From contig NZ_JOBF01000001.1 in NCBI RefSeq assembly GCF_000718635.1, forward strand, positions 577,011-641,010: a stretch of 64,000 nucleotides of DNA, written 5' to 3'. Below are positions 43,828 through 52,868 of the stretch, one piece after another. Both the position numbers and the translations under genes were made by a program. Each line of letters begins with the position of its first letter. Positions within the stretch are counted from its first letter, which is position 1. The notes under the pieces were generated by a model, which searched no databases, was not told the DNA's origin, and was given only the letters and a program-made list of their open reading frames with translations. The stretch is from Streptomyces varsoviensis (lineage in GTDB: Bacteria; Actinomycetota; Actinomycetes; Streptomycetales; Streptomycetaceae).

Positions 43828-46602
43828 TCAGGCGGAGGCGTCCTGAAGAGCGGAGTGCGGGGCCGGCTGGGGGCCGAGGCGGGACAGCAGTTGTACGCGT
43901 GAACTGACCCCCAGCTTGCGGTAGATCCGGGTCAGATGCTGCTCCACCGTGCTGGTCGTGAGGTAGAGCTTGCCGGCGATCTCCCGGTTGGTCAGGCCCT
44001 TCGCCGCGACCTTGGCGACCCTCCGCTCCGCGTCGCTGAGCGCGTGCATGTCGACTTCCGTCTCCTCCAGCACGTCCGGCGCGCTGGCCCGTCGGGCGGG
44101 TTGTTCCGCGAAGCACGCCTGCCTGATGCTGTTGGCCTTGCGCGCCACCGACCGCGCCCGGCCGGCATCACCGAGTTGGGTGTACGCGTCGCGCAGGGCG
44201 GCGAGCGCGTTCGCCAACTCGTACTTGTCCCCGCTCCGGTGCAGCACATCCACGGCCTCGGACAAGATGGCAGGCCGGAGGTGCACCTCACGGGTCGCCG
44301 CCAGCAGCCGCATGGTGCGCCCGCGCACCTGGAGATGGCCCTCCGGACCGATCAGGCGGAGCTGCTCGCGGGCGTAGCGCGCGGCCGTCTCGTGGTCTCC
44401 GAGTCGCAGGTGGGCGGCGGCCATCTCGGTGCGCCACGGCAGCGTCTCGGACTGGGCCACCTCCCACTGGTCGAGCGTGTCGGCGACGGCCTGGAAATCG
44501 TCGAGGGCGACCTGGGCGAGGCCGCGCTCGACGTAGTAGCGGCCGCGTGCCAGCAGATAGGACAGGCCGAACGGCGTCTCGAACATCACGTCCGGCACGC
44601 GCAGGGCGAGCGTGCGTGCCGCTTCGTCGTGTTTGCCCTGCAGCGTTTGCGCGGTCAGCAGAGTGTTCAGCGGCTCAGCGGCCATCACACCCCATTCGGC
44701 GACCGAGACGAGTTCGAGCGCGGTGGCCGCCCGGGAGACCGCGACGCTGAGCGAGCCCCGGCGCAAGGCGATGTCCGCCGCGATCGCGCAGAACACCGCG
44801 CGCCAGGTGGGTGCCTGGAGGTCGAGGCAGGTCTGCATCAGTTCGCGGCACCGCTGCTCGGCTTCCTCCAACCGCCCGGCGTACACCATCGTGTGCAACG
44901 CGATCATGAGCGGCAGCAGGTTGATATCGGTCAGCGGCTGTTGCCACAGCGCCTCGTCCGCTTGGACCAGGAGTTCCGCGGTCGCCCCCTGGTTGTGGGA
45001 GCTCTGGAAGTGTTCGAGCAGGCGATAGCCGATGGCGCCCGGGGGCATGATCGGCGTGCCGTCCGTCCTGATCTCGTCGGCCACTCGCCGGAAGACGCCC
45101 GGATACATGTTGGCCAGCCACATCCGTACCAGCTCGAACTCCCACGAGGGCCGGGCGCCCGGCGGCACGTCGGCCGCCAGCCGCGAGAGCACGGAGCAGG
45201 CCTCCTCCACCCGCCCCTGTTGCAGCAGCATGATGATGGGCATCGTCGTGTGCCGGCCCCGAAGCCGGCCGCTCAGCATCGCCTCGGTCAGTTCGGACAG
45301 ATGCCCGATCGAGGCCCGTAGATCGTCCCGCCACCCCGCCCGCAGCAGTAGGGCCAGAATCTCCTCCCGGCGCCGGCCGTCGGTGTCGGCCTCGTACGCG
45401 AGCCGCAGCAGTTCGGTGGCGCGCCGGGTGTGTCCCTCGTCCAGCGCCTGCTGCGCCCCCTTCACCAGGTTCGGTACGGCCGACGGGTCGTCGAGGCGGC
45501 CGGAGGCGACGAAGTGCTCCGCGATCGTCAAGGAGTCCGCACCGCATGCCTTGAGCAGGTCCGCGGCGCGCCGGCTCAGCTCGGCTCGGTCCGCGGCCGA
45601 GAAGGCGTTGAGCACGGCGCCGGCCATGATCGGGTGCCGCATCCGGCCGGCCGCCACCAGACCGGTCCGGGTCAGCGCCTCCATGGCGACGGCGACCCGG
45701 TCCGATGCGACGCCCACCAGCCGGTCGAGGAACGCGAACCGCGACGGATCACCGATCACCGAGATCGCACCCGCGACCCGCAATGTCACCGGATCGCACC
45801 GGCGCAGGACGAGCTGGACCGCCCGCTCGAACGCGGGCCCGGTGTTCAGCTCGGCCGGCGGGCCGTCGCCGCGGTCGGCAGCCCGGCTGTCCTCCAGCAA
45901 CGCGTGCAGCAGCAGCAGATTGCCACCGGTGAGCTGGTGCGCCTCCGCGGCCAGTTCCGTCGAAAGGGACTCAGGGTGTCGCTCGGCCATCAGCTCCGCG
46001 ACACCGCTCGGCGACAGCGGGCCCAGCGGCAGCATGCGCAAGGAGGACTGCTCGTAGAGCTCGGCGCACAGCAGCCGGGAATTGCTCGGATGCATCTCGA
46101 CGTCGTCGTTGCGCCAGCCGAGGACGAGCAGGATGCGGGCGAGGCCGGCACGGCGGATCAGATAGATCAGCCAATCCTGGGAGAATGCGTCGAGATACTG
46201 AGTATCGTCAATGGCGATCACCACCGGGCTCTGCTCGGCCGACTCCAGAACCGCCGTCGCCAACCCGTCCAACACCCTGGAGCGGCTCACCCCGTCGTAC
46301 GCCGCGTCGGCGATCAACCGGTGGTCGAGCAAACCCCGAACGATCTCCGTCCTGTCGCGGTCGAAAACCTCACCAGCAAGCAATTGACGCACGATCCCCA
46401 AGGAAAGCGAGGATTCGGTCGGCGCCCCACTGGCCCGGAGCAAGCGCGCCCCCGCCGCACGGGCCCGGTCGCCGAACTCCTCGATCAACGCTGTCTTACC
46501 GGTCCCGACAACACCCTTGAGCACGACAATCCGCACGCCGCCGGCGGCGGACTCGCCAAAAGCTGTAGCCAACTCGGCGAGCTCGGACTCTCGCTCGATC
46601 AT
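43828..46602 (-). CDS. LAL-family (MalT-like) LuxR transcriptional regulator
   Basis: The 924-residue ATP-binding regulator has Walker A GVVGTGKTAL near the N-terminus, Walker B-like VVIAIDDTQYLD, a long helical middle region, and a C-terminal LuxR helix-turn-helix with GLTNREIAGKLYLT and VEQHLTRIYRKLGV. LAL proteins are common pathway-specific activators of macrolide-type PKS clusters. ATG 46602 (MIERE) has AGGGGA at good spacing. ATG 46623 in frame is nearly as well supported. I see no TTA codon. It is convergent with the tailoring operon and probably activates the divergent PKS promoters. Confidence 0.92.
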   Translation of the reverse strand: MIERESELAELATAFGESAAGGVRIVVLKGVVGTGKTALIEEFGDRARAAGARLLRASGAPTESSLSLGIVRQLLAGEVFDRDRTEIVRGLLDHRLIADAAYDGVSRSRVLDGLATAVLESAEQSPVVIAIDDTQYLDAFSQDWLIYLIRRAGLARILLVLGWRNDDVEMHPSNSRLLCAELYEQSSLRMLPLGPLSPSGVAELMAERHPESLSTELAAEAHQLTGGNLLLLHALLEDSRAADRGDGPPAELNTGPAFERAVQLVLRRCDPVTLRVAGAISVIGDPSRFAFLDRLVGVASDRVAVAMEALTRTGLVAAGRMRHPIMAGAVLNAFSAADRAELSRRAADLLKACGADSLTIAEHFVASGRLDDPSAVPNLVKGAQQALDEGHTRRATELLRLAYEADTDGRRREEILALLLRAGWRDDLRASIGHLSELTEAMLSGRLRGRHTTMPIIMLLQQGRVEEACSVLSRLAADVPPGARPSWEFELVRMWLANMYPGVFRRVADEIRTDGTPIMPPGAIGYRLLEHFQSSHNQGATAELLVQADEALWQQPLTDINLLPLMIALHTMVYAGRLEEAEQRCRELMQTCLDLQAPTWRAVFCAIAADIALRRGSLSVAVSRAATALELVSVAEWGVMAAEPLNTLLTAQTLQGKHDEAARTLALRVPDVMFETPFGLSYLLARGRYYVERGLAQVALDDFQAVADTLDQWEVAQSETLPWRTEMAAAHLRLGDHETAARYAREQLRLIGPEGHLQVRGRTMRLLAATREVHLRPAILSEAVDVLHRSGDKYELANALAALRDAYTQLGDAGRARSVARKANSIRQACFAEQPARRASAPDVLEETEVDMHALSDAERRVAKVAAKGLTNREIAGKLYLTTSTVEQHLTRIYRKLGVSSRVQLLSRLGPQPAPHSALQDASA

Positions 46603-47168
46603 GCACGATCCCCTGTCTTTCATGGAGCGGTCCCTGCGTCGCGCGCACCGACAGACCGCGCGAAAGAAGGATCGACAAATGCGGAAATCGACGGAATAAG
46701 AACAGACATCAATTCAACAAAAATGGTTCGACACCTCTATGGGCCGACATTGGTCATACCCATGTCTACCCCAGTCGATCATGCAGTTGAACCCGTGGGC
46801 AGGACGATGAACCGCCCAGGTTTAGAACCGAGTTGATAGCTGTGAGCTGGGGATTCGTGGCTGCTCGACAGGGATCGGCTCCGTATGCGACAAGCGGAAT
46901 GTGCCCTTTCTCACCGTGGGGCCGAGGGTGGTCGTACCAGACATTCCACTCAGCGGGGGCAAACGCGAGGTGTGAAAGTGCCTTCCACGACCGCCGCGAT
47001 CCGACGGCCTCGGTCTCCTTCGAGAGCGACGCGGACCAGTCGGCGGTGCGGCGCGAAGAGGCGTCCATGCCGGTCGACGCTACGAGCGTGGGTGCGGCCG
47101 GTCGGCCTCGGCCGCGGGGGCGGCCCAGGCCGCCCGGGGGATCAGGTAGCGCGCCACGGTATAGCGCT
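46603..47168. other. Regulator upstream region with transposase remnant
   Basis: These 566 bases separate the LAL start from the CCR stop. The first 200 bases or so are relatively AT-rich (for example ATCAATTCAACAAAAATGG) and should hold the LAL promoter. The rest holds the IS3-like remnant (46811-46948) and no other gene I can support. Confidence 0.5.
46811..46948 (-). pseudogene. IS3-family transposase C-terminal remnant
   Basis: A short frame reads WNVWYDHPRPHGEKGHIP then VAYGAD, which matches the end of the IS3-type integrase core (usual form: YNxxRPHGxxGxxPPxEYE). Only about 46 codons remain and no start, inverted ends or upstream domains are visible. It marks an old insertion between regulator and CCR gene. 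Confidence 0.55.
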
Positions 47169-48533
47169 TCACCGACCGGAGCCCCGGTGCGCCCGGCGGA
47201 ACGCGTTGATGCTCCCGAGGTGCCGGGCGCGCTTGGCCTCGTCCCGTACGCCCAGGCCCTCTTCCGGCGCCAGGCACAGCACGCCGACCTTCCCGTGGTG
47301 CGCGTTGCGGTGCACGTCGAGCGCGGCCTGGCCGGTGTCCTCCAGCGGGTAGCACTTCGACAGCGTCGGGTGGATGAACCCCTTGTCGATCAGCCGGTTG
47401 GCCTCCCACGACTCCCGGTAGTTCGCGAAGTGCGAGCCGACGATCCGCTTGAGGTTCATCCACAGATATCGGTTGTCGAACTGGTGCGTGAATCCCGAGG
47501 TGGACGCGCAGGTCACGATGGTGCCGCCCTTGCGGGCCGCGTAGACCGAAGCGCCGAACGTCTCCCGGCCCGGGTGCTCGAACACGATGTCCGCGTCGTC
47601 GCCGCCGGTCAGCTCCCTGACGCGGGCGCCGAACCGCTGCCATTCCTTCGGGTCCTGGGTGTGCTCGTCCCGCCAGAACCGGTACCCCTCGGCGCTGCGG
47701 TCGATGACCAGCTCCGCCCCGAGCCGGCGGCAGATCTCCGCCTTCTCCTCACTGGACACGACGCACACCGGGATGCCACCGCCGTTGAGCACGTACTGCG
47801 TGGCGTACGAGCCGAGTCCGCCGGAGGCGCCCCAGATCAGGACCACGTCGCCCTGCTTCATGTGCGCCCCGTTGCGCGAGACCAACTGCCGGTACGCGGT
47901 CGAGTTGACCAGCCCGGGGCTCGCCGCCTCCTCCCACGTCAGGTGCGCGGGTTTGGGCATCAACTGGTTCGCCTTCACCAGGGAGACCTCGGCGAGGCCG
48001 CCGAAGTTGGTCTCGTAACCCCAGATCCGCTGCTCGGGATCGAGCATCGTGTCGTCGTGGCCCTCGGGGCCTTCCAGCTCGACGCTGAGGCAGTGCGCCA
48101 CCACCTCGTCGCCGGGCTTCCAGCGGTGCACCCCGGGCCCGGTCCGCAGCACGACACCCGAGGCGTCCGAGCCGACCACGTGGTGGGGCAGGTCGTGCCG
48201 CTTCGACAGCGGGGACAGCTTCCCGTAGCGCCGGAGGAACTTGAAGGTCGGCAAGGGCTCGAAGATCGAGGTCCAGACCGTGTTGTAGTTGATCGCGCTC
48301 GCCATCACCGCGATGAGCGCCTCACCGGGCCCCAGCTCCGGCGTCGGGACCTCCTCCACGTGCAGCGACTTGCGCGGGTCCTTGTCCGCGCCGGCGATGC
48401 CCTCGAACATCTCGGTCTCCTCGGCGTGCACGGTCACGCCGCGGTAGCTCTCCGGCACCCGCAGCCCGGCCAGTGCGCCCGGGTCCCCTGCCACGATGGC
48501 CTGCTGGATCTCCTTGAGTTCCGCGTTCGGCAC
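47169..48533 (-). CDS. ccr: Crotonyl-CoA carboxylase/reductase (ethylmalonyl-CoA supply)
   Basis: The 454-residue medium-chain reductase has the family hallmarks INYNTVWTSIFEP near the N-terminus, the nucleotide loop WGASGGLGSYATQ, and IVFEHPGRETFGASV. It converts crotonyl-CoA (or a longer enoyl-CoA) with CO2 and NADPH to ethylmalonyl-CoA (or a homologue). GTG 48533 follows AGAGGA. GTG 48563, overlapping the upstream stop, is an alternative with no ribosome site. The atypical AT of module 7 (VAGHS) is the natural consumer. The gene is the second in a minus-strand pair. Confidence 0.94.
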   Translation of the reverse strand: MPNAELKEIQQAIVAGDPGALAGLRVPESYRGVTVHAEETEMFEGIAGADKDPRKSLHVEEVPTPELGPGEALIAVMASAINYNTVWTSIFEPLPTFKFLRRYGKLSPLSKRHDLPHHVVGSDASGVVLRTGPGVHRWKPGDEVVAHCLSVELEGPEGHDDTMLDPEQRIWGYETNFGGLAEVSLVKANQLMPKPAHLTWEEAASPGLVNSTAYRQLVSRNGAHMKQGDVVLIWGASGGLGSYATQYVLNGGGIPVCVVSSEEKAEICRRLGAELVIDRSAEGYRFWRDEHTQDPKEWQRFGARVRELTGGDDADIVFEHPGRETFGASVYAARKGGTIVTCASTSGFTHQFDNRYLWMNLKRIVGSHFANYRESWEANRLIDKGFIHPTLSKCYPLEDTGQAALDVHRNAHHGKVGVLCLAPEEGLGVRDEAKRARHLGSINAFRRAHRGSGR

Positions 48534-48559
48534 GGCTTTCCTCTCTTCGCTGGTCCGGC

Positions 48560-49117
48560 TCACGCCAGGAGGCCCGCGTCGGCCTCGTCGTCCTCGCCGG
48601 CGGCCCGCTCACCCGGGCGCCACCAGCGGTATCCGTCCGGCGGCCGTCCGGCCGCGGAGTCCAGGGGGTTGTCACCGGGCCTGCCGAGCCACTCCCGCAG
48701 CGCTTCGGCCCACCACGCCGTGTCGACGACCCAATCGAGCGCCGGTTGGTCCACCGGGCGCACCTCTCCCGCCCGCACGCGCGCCAGCTCTACGGTCCAG
48801 CCGGCCACGGCGGGCCCGAAGACGGCCTCCGGGTCGGCGACCCCCAGCGCCTCGCCGATGACCGGCCAGCCGATCCCCTCGGCCCGCGCGGCCACGACGG
48901 CCCTTTCCACGTAGCGGGAGACCGATTCGGTCAGGGCGCGCCCGGCGCGCAGCGCGGCGAGATCGGTTTCGTGCGGCCAGTAGTGTTCCGGGACGACCGC
49001 GTGCCGCGCGCAGCGAGCGACCGCCCACGCCGCCTGCGCGGCGGCGACCTTCGCGTGCAGCGCGACGGGGAGCCCGTCGAGTTCGGCGTCCGCGCGCGCG
49101 TCGGCCACGGCCTTCAC
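48560..49117 (-). CDS. Conserved-looking protein with HTH-like segment, function unknown
   Basis: I do not recognise a named family. The middle reads AARAEGIGWPVIGEALGVADPEAVFG, given here in outline, which resembles the helix-turn-helix of small actinobacterial regulators (GxSWxxIGxALGVSR). The protein is Trp-rich and has no membrane segment. Its stop lies 30 bases before the chosen CCR start and overlaps the alternative one, so the two are cotranscribed. The start is uncertain: the frame is open to 49255, but the upstream part runs into the heptamer array, so GTG 49117 or 49108 is more likely. Confidence 0.55.
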   Translation of the reverse strand: MKAVADARADAELDGLPVALHAKVAAAQAAWAVARCARHAVVPEHYWPHETDLAALRAGRALTESVSRYVERAVVAARAEGIGWPVIGEALGVADPEAVFGPAVAGWTVELARVRAGEVRPVDQPALDWVVDTAWWAEALREWLGRPGDNPLDSAAGRPPDGYRWWRPGERAAGEDDEADAGLLA

Positions 49118-49243
49118 CGGCCCGCGGTCCGGGTCGTGCCGGCCGGCAGCCGTTCCCTCACCGAGACCACGTCTCGCGCGTTGGGAACCAAACTGATAAC
49201 CGAACTGAGAACCATGGTGTGCACACGCTCTCCGTCGCCAACA

Positions 49244-49320
49244 CTCATTGCTCATTGCTCATTGCTCATTGCTCATTGCTCATTGCTCATCGCTCGTCGC
49301 TCGTCGCTCATTGCTCGTCG
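49244..49320. repeat. Heptanucleotide tandem array (CTCATTG)n
   Basis: Eleven 7-bp units: six perfect CTCATTG (49244-49285), then variants CTCATCG, CTCGTCG, CTCGTCG, CTCATTG and CTCGTCG. It lies upstream of the 48560-49117 gene and may overlap its 5' end if a far-upstream start is used. A 7-bp unit changes frame on slippage, so it could vary expression. Confidence 0.93.
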
Positions 49321-49445
49321 CTCACGGACCGGTAGGCCCGACTTCCGGATCACGGGCGCGACCACGCCCATCCCTCCGGCGCCGGCGTCGGCCGGACGGC
49401 ATGGCCGGGGGACGGTCGCGTCGCGAACGGTCGGGCTCATCAGGC

Positions 49446-50279
49446 TCAGTCGCGGTAGGCGGTGTCGAGCGCCTTGCCGCGCCACGGGGCGATGTGCTCC
49501 GCGACCATCGCGTTCTTGGCCTCAAGACGCTCGTAGGCGTCGCTGCCCACCAGCAGGTGCGAGGGCAGCGTCTCGCCGTCGGTCACCTCGACGATCAGCG
49601 CCGCGCCCTTGGCCGGGTCCCCGGGCTGGGCGTGGTTGGCCGCGTCGACCCCGTCGCGTACGAGGTGGGCGGGGGTGCCGTCGTAGGCCGCCAGCCGTGT
49701 CCCGGAGACCGACAGGGAGCTGGCGTCGAAGAGGTCGGTGCGGAACGCCCCGGGCTCGACGACCATGCTCTGGATGCCCAACGGGCCCACCTCGGCGGCG
49801 AGGGCTTCGCTGATGCCGGCGACCGCGAACTTCGAGGCGCTGTACAGGCTCACCCCGGCCTCGCCCTCGAACCCCGCCCGGGAGCCGATGTGCACGATCT
49901 TGCCCTTGCCGGCAGCGCGCATCGTCGGCAGGACCGCTCGCGTCACGTTGATCAGACCGAAGACGTTGACGTCGAACAGCGACCTGCCCTCGGCGTCGGT
50001 GACCTCCTCCAGCGCACCCACCAGCACCCGGCCCGCGTTGTTGACCAGCACGTCGATCGTGGCGAACCGATCGACGACCTGCGCGACGGCCCGGTCGATC
50101 TGGGCCTGGTCGGTGACATCGAGGGTGACCGGATGGCACCGCTCGGCGCCGCGCAGGTCGTCGGGCAACGCGTCGACACGCCGGGCGCCGACGGCGACAT
50201 CGTGTCCCGCCTTCAGAGCGTGCCGGGCTATCTCGGCGCCCAGCCCTCGGGCGGCCCCGGTGATGAACCATGTGGCCAT
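49446..50279 (-). CDS. Short-chain dehydrogenase/reductase
   Basis: A classical SDR of 277 residues with cofactor loop TGAARGLG, NNAG, catalytic Ser (IGSRAG) and YSASK. ATG 50279 is preferred because AAGGAGA lies upstream. An earlier in-frame start at 50312 has no such site. Members are often annotated as oxidoreductases acting on ketones or alcohols. It sits next to the LLM oxidoreductase at the right edge of the cluster. Whether it belongs to the pathway is uncertain. Confidence 0.88.
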   Translation of the reverse strand: MATWFITGAARGLGAEIARHALKAGHDVAVGARRVDALPDDLRGAERCHPVTLDVTDQAQIDRAVAQVVDRFATIDVLVNNAGRVLVGALEEVTDAEGRSLFDVNVFGLINVTRAVLPTMRAAGKGKIVHIGSRAGFEGEAGVSLYSASKFAVAGISEALAAEVGPLGIQSMVVEPGAFRTDLFDASSLSVSGTRLAAYDGTPAHLVRDGVDAANHAQPGDPAKGAALIVEVTDGETLPSHLLVGSDAYERLEAKNAMVAEHIAPWRGKALDTAYRD

Positions 50280-50323
50280 GACGGAAACGTCTCCTTCTGC
50301 TTCTGTCGGCATCGGTGCTCGCT

Positions 50324-50355
50324 GCCGGGCCGTGGGCCGCGGTCCACGGCCCGGC
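50324..50355. terminator. Perfect 12-bp inverted repeat between LLM and SDR genes
   Basis: GCCGGGCCGTGG pairs with CCACGGCCCGGC around an 8-base loop. It lies downstream of the LLM gene and about 45 bases upstream of the SDR start, so it may end the first transcript or bind a regulator of the second. Confidence 0.55.
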
Positions 50356-50470
50356 GAAGTTCCTTCGTGATCTGGCGGTGCCGCTCGCGGTGCGCGGTGA
50401 CGATCCGGCAGGCGCCGCGGCCCGGTACGGGACCGGGCCTCGCACCGGCCGCCGGCCCGGGGGGCGAGGC

Positions 50471-50585
50471 GGTCAGGACCTACAGCCGTACGGTCAGGAA
50501 CCCGGCCGTACGGTCTGCCCCCGGCCTACGGCCTGCCCGCGTCCGTACGGTCAGGACCCGCCGGCCGTCCGCTCAGGACCCGCCG
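50471..50585. repeat. Clustered CCGTACGG and GGTCAGGAC repeats
   Basis: The palindrome CCGTACGG occurs at 50486, 50506 and 50543, interleaved with GGTCAGGAC-type words at 50471, 50492, 50549 and 50571. The array spans the 3' end and downstream region of the LLM gene. Function unknown. Confidence 0.6.
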
Positions 50586-51754
50586 GCCACCTCGTCGGCG
50601 TACTTGCGGTTCATGTGCTCCAGGGCCGCGCCGGCCGCGATGCTCGCCTCCTCGCGCCGCGCGAGAATCCGGGCACGGGCGTCGTGGGATGCCTGGGCGT
50701 GGGTCGTCCCCGGACCTTGGAAGTGCGGGGCGACCTGACGGGCGATGAGTTCCCAGGAGTGCCACTTCGCCGTCGGGCCCGCCCAGTCGTGGGCCAGCAG
50801 CAGTACGGTGCCGAAGCCGCCGGACTGGTCGACCATGCGCTGGATCTGGCGGCGTACGTCGTCGGCGGTGCCGATCGCGCCCAGGCCGGATTCGTTGACG
50901 AACTCGATCAGTTCCCGCGTGCTGCCGTCGGGCAGCACGTGCCCAGGGGTGGCCGCGTTGTCGTTGAGGTGCCGTACCCACTGCTGTAGTCCGAACTCGA
51001 CGTCGCGGTAGGCCTGCTCCCGGGACTCGGCGACGTGCACGTTCGTGACCAGCCGCCAGGTCGCGCGGTCGGGCGCCGGGCGTCCCGCGTGGGCGGCGCG
51101 CTCGGTGGCGATCCCCCAGTGGTACGCCAGGGCGTCGAAGCCGTCCTTGCTCATGGTCGCCCCGAGCGAGATCAGGCTCGTGCCGCGGCTGCCGGCCAGG
51201 CGCGCGCCGGTCGGCGACGCCGTCGCGGCCACCGCGATCTCGAAGCACGGCTCGGTGTACGGGCGTAGCTGCAACGTCGCGTCGACCAGCTTGTGGCTCC
51301 CGACCGTCGCGGTGACCGTCTCGCCGGCCAGCAGCCGCTGGATGATGTCGAGATGGACCTCAAGGAGCTCGCGGCTCTCGGTGGGGGTCATGCCGATCAT
51401 GGCGACGTCGGAGGGCAGGGACCCGGGGCCGACCCCGAACATCACCCGGCCCTGAGTGAGGTGGTCGAGCATCACCATCCGGTCGGCCACCCACAGCGGA
51501 TGGTGGTAGGGGATCGAGGTCATGCCGGTCCCGAGGCGGATGCGGGTGGTGCGCTCCGCCGCCGCGGCGATGAAGATCTCGGGCGAGGCGATGAGGTCCC
51601 GGCCGGTCGAGTGGTGCTCGCCGATCCACGCCTCGTCGAACCCCAGCCGGTCGAGGTGCGCCATGAAGTCCAGGTCGTGGCGCAGCCACCACGTCGGGTT
51701 CTCCCCCAGCGGGTGGATCGGGGGCAGGAACGCGCCGAAGCGCAGACTAGTCAC
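50573..51754 (-). CDS. LLM-class flavin-dependent oxidoreductase (luciferase-like)
   Basis: The 393-residue protein has the luciferase-like TIM-barrel pattern: FGAFLPP at the start, AWIGEHHS, RIRLGTGMTSIPYHHPL, and VMFGVGPGS. These enzymes use FMNH2 or F420H2 for monooxygenation or hydride transfer. GTG 51754 follows GGAG and overlaps the stop of the P450 remnant upstream (GTGA), so translation appears coupled. It could tailor the polyketide, but is at the cluster margin. Confidence 0.9.
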   Translation of the reverse strand: MTSLRFGAFLPPIHPLGENPTWWLRHDLDFMAHLDRLGFDEAWIGEHHSTGRDLIASPEIFIAAAAERTTRIRLGTGMTSIPYHHPLWVADRMVMLDHLTQGRVMFGVGPGSLPSDVAMIGMTPTESRELLEVHLDIIQRLLAGETVTATVGSHKLVDATLQLRPYTEPCFEIAVAATASPTGARLAGSRGTSLISLGATMSKDGFDALAYHWGIATERAAHAGRPAPDRATWRLVTNVHVAESREQAYRDVEFGLQQWVRHLNDNAATPGHVLPDGSTRELIEFVNESGLGAIGTADDVRRQIQRMVDQSGGFGTVLLLAHDWAGPTAKWHSWELIARQVAPHFQGPGTTHAQASHDARARILARREEASIAAGAALEHMNRKYADEVAGGS

Positions 51755-52062
51755 AAGTTCTCCACCAGGTCGGCGTCCACATCAGTCACTCGCGGCCGCG
51801 GCGCTGCCACACGACGGGCGGTGAACGCACCGGCGACGAGCCGATGCGGACGGGTGTGCTCGGGCGGGTCGGTCGGCGCCTGGCGTACGTCCTCGTAGCG
51901 CGTGACCAGCCAACGGGTACTGCCGTCAGCGAGCCGCGACTGGGGGAGCGGCCGATCCCGTCGCAGCTCGTTCGGCCCCGGCGGGGAATGGAAGAGTGAC
52001 GGCGCGGGCAGAAAAGCGGGCAGAAAAGGGGTCAAGACTGGCACTTGGTCGGCATAAGCCAT
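51751..52062 (-). pseudogene. P450 N-terminal remnant with internal deletion
   Basis: This 103-codon frame carries LADGSTRWLVTRYEDVR directly followed by DPPEHTRPHRLVAGAFTARRV. In intact P450s of this type about 50-60 residues lie between these parts, and the I-helix, ExxR and heme loop should follow but are absent. It still ends in a coupled stop/start with the LLM gene. It is most likely a decayed P450 rather than a functional peptide. Confidence 0.75.
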
Positions 52063-52607
52063 GAATCAACCTCCGAAGAGCTGCGTGCGCCCCACGGTAG
52101 GCTCTGCGCCCCACCGGGCCATCCCCTAACTTTCCCGGTAAGCCATCCCCTAGTTGTCACAACCCATCTCTGGGGTCTCTGAGTCTCCCTCTCCACGTCC
52201 GACCTGGCGGCGACACTCGTCAACGCCCCCGACGGAACGCGCCGCCGGCCAAGGAAAAGGCGACCCCACGGGGTCGCCCACCACAGCCAGGTTTCCGTAC
52301 CTGCCCGCGCCGCCACCCGGACCGAGTACGCGGCAACCAAGGCGTACTCCAGCCGAAGCGACCGCGCCCTCTGGGGCTCGGCCGGGATGCTTCCGGGGTT
52401 GCCGCGCAGCGGGACTCCCTTGATGAAGCCCGCGGCCAGCAGGGCGGGGCGGCCGCCGGGCGGCTGCGGTCAGGTGCCGAGGGAGCCGCCCCACGTACGC
52501 GCCCAGGCCGACAACCTCATCTCCGGTGCCCTGCCCGGTAGATCAGCACTTCAACGAGAGCCCAATGCGGAAGCCCTCTCCTCGCCGGCCCGGGACCACC
52601 GGTTCTC
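52063..52607. other. Intergenic region at the right end of the cluster
   Basis: Apart from the hairpin at 52259-52278 I see no gene here that I can support. The open frames on both strands lack family features and convincing starts. It probably marks the cluster edge. Confidence 0.45.
52259..52278. terminator. Terminator-like hairpin
   Basis: GGCGACCC and GGGTCGCC form a perfect 8-bp stem with a CACG loop. It lies about 200 bases right of the start of the P450 remnant and does not overlap a supported gene. Confidence 0.55.
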
Positions 52608-52868
52608 TCAGCTGAGCTGCCGCGGCTCGACGGGCCGGGCTGCGCCCTCCGCGACAACGACCGCGGCGAGGAGACCCGCCAACCACACCACCACCCCGAG
52701 CCCGCCGCCGAACATTCCCAGAGTCGTTAGGGCCCGCGCCCTTTTCCCCGCCGACGCCGCGACAGTCGCCACAGTGAAGAAGACGGCAGGTCCGCCGCAC
52801 ATCAGTCGGCGCACGCGAGCTGCCCCATTCCCGCGACGAGGACAAAGACGAAGAGCAACTCCGGCCAA
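52608..52868 (-). CDS. Small putative membrane protein
   Basis: The 86-residue frame has two hydrophobic stretches: PAVFFTVATVAAS and LGMFGGGLGVVVWLAGLLAAVVVA, separated by a basic turn (GKRAR). That is typical of small two-helix actinobacterial membrane proteins. No family is recognised and there is no clear ribosome site, so it may be chance. An internal ATG (MCGGPAV) is an alternative start. Confidence 0.35.
   Translation of the reverse strand: MAGVALRLCPRRGNGAARVRRLMCGGPAVFFTVATVAASAGKRARALTTLGMFGGGLGVVVWLAGLLAAVVVAEGAARPVEPRQLS

Noticed and set aside
43897..45321. Plus-strand frames opposite the LAL regulator
   Set aside because: Shadow frames. The minus-strand protein has clear ATPase and LuxR motifs.
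49244..49320. Coding repeat (SNEQ-type peptide)
   Set aside because: Frames through the array have no ribosome site and no homologous protein that I recognise; a noncoding array is simpler.
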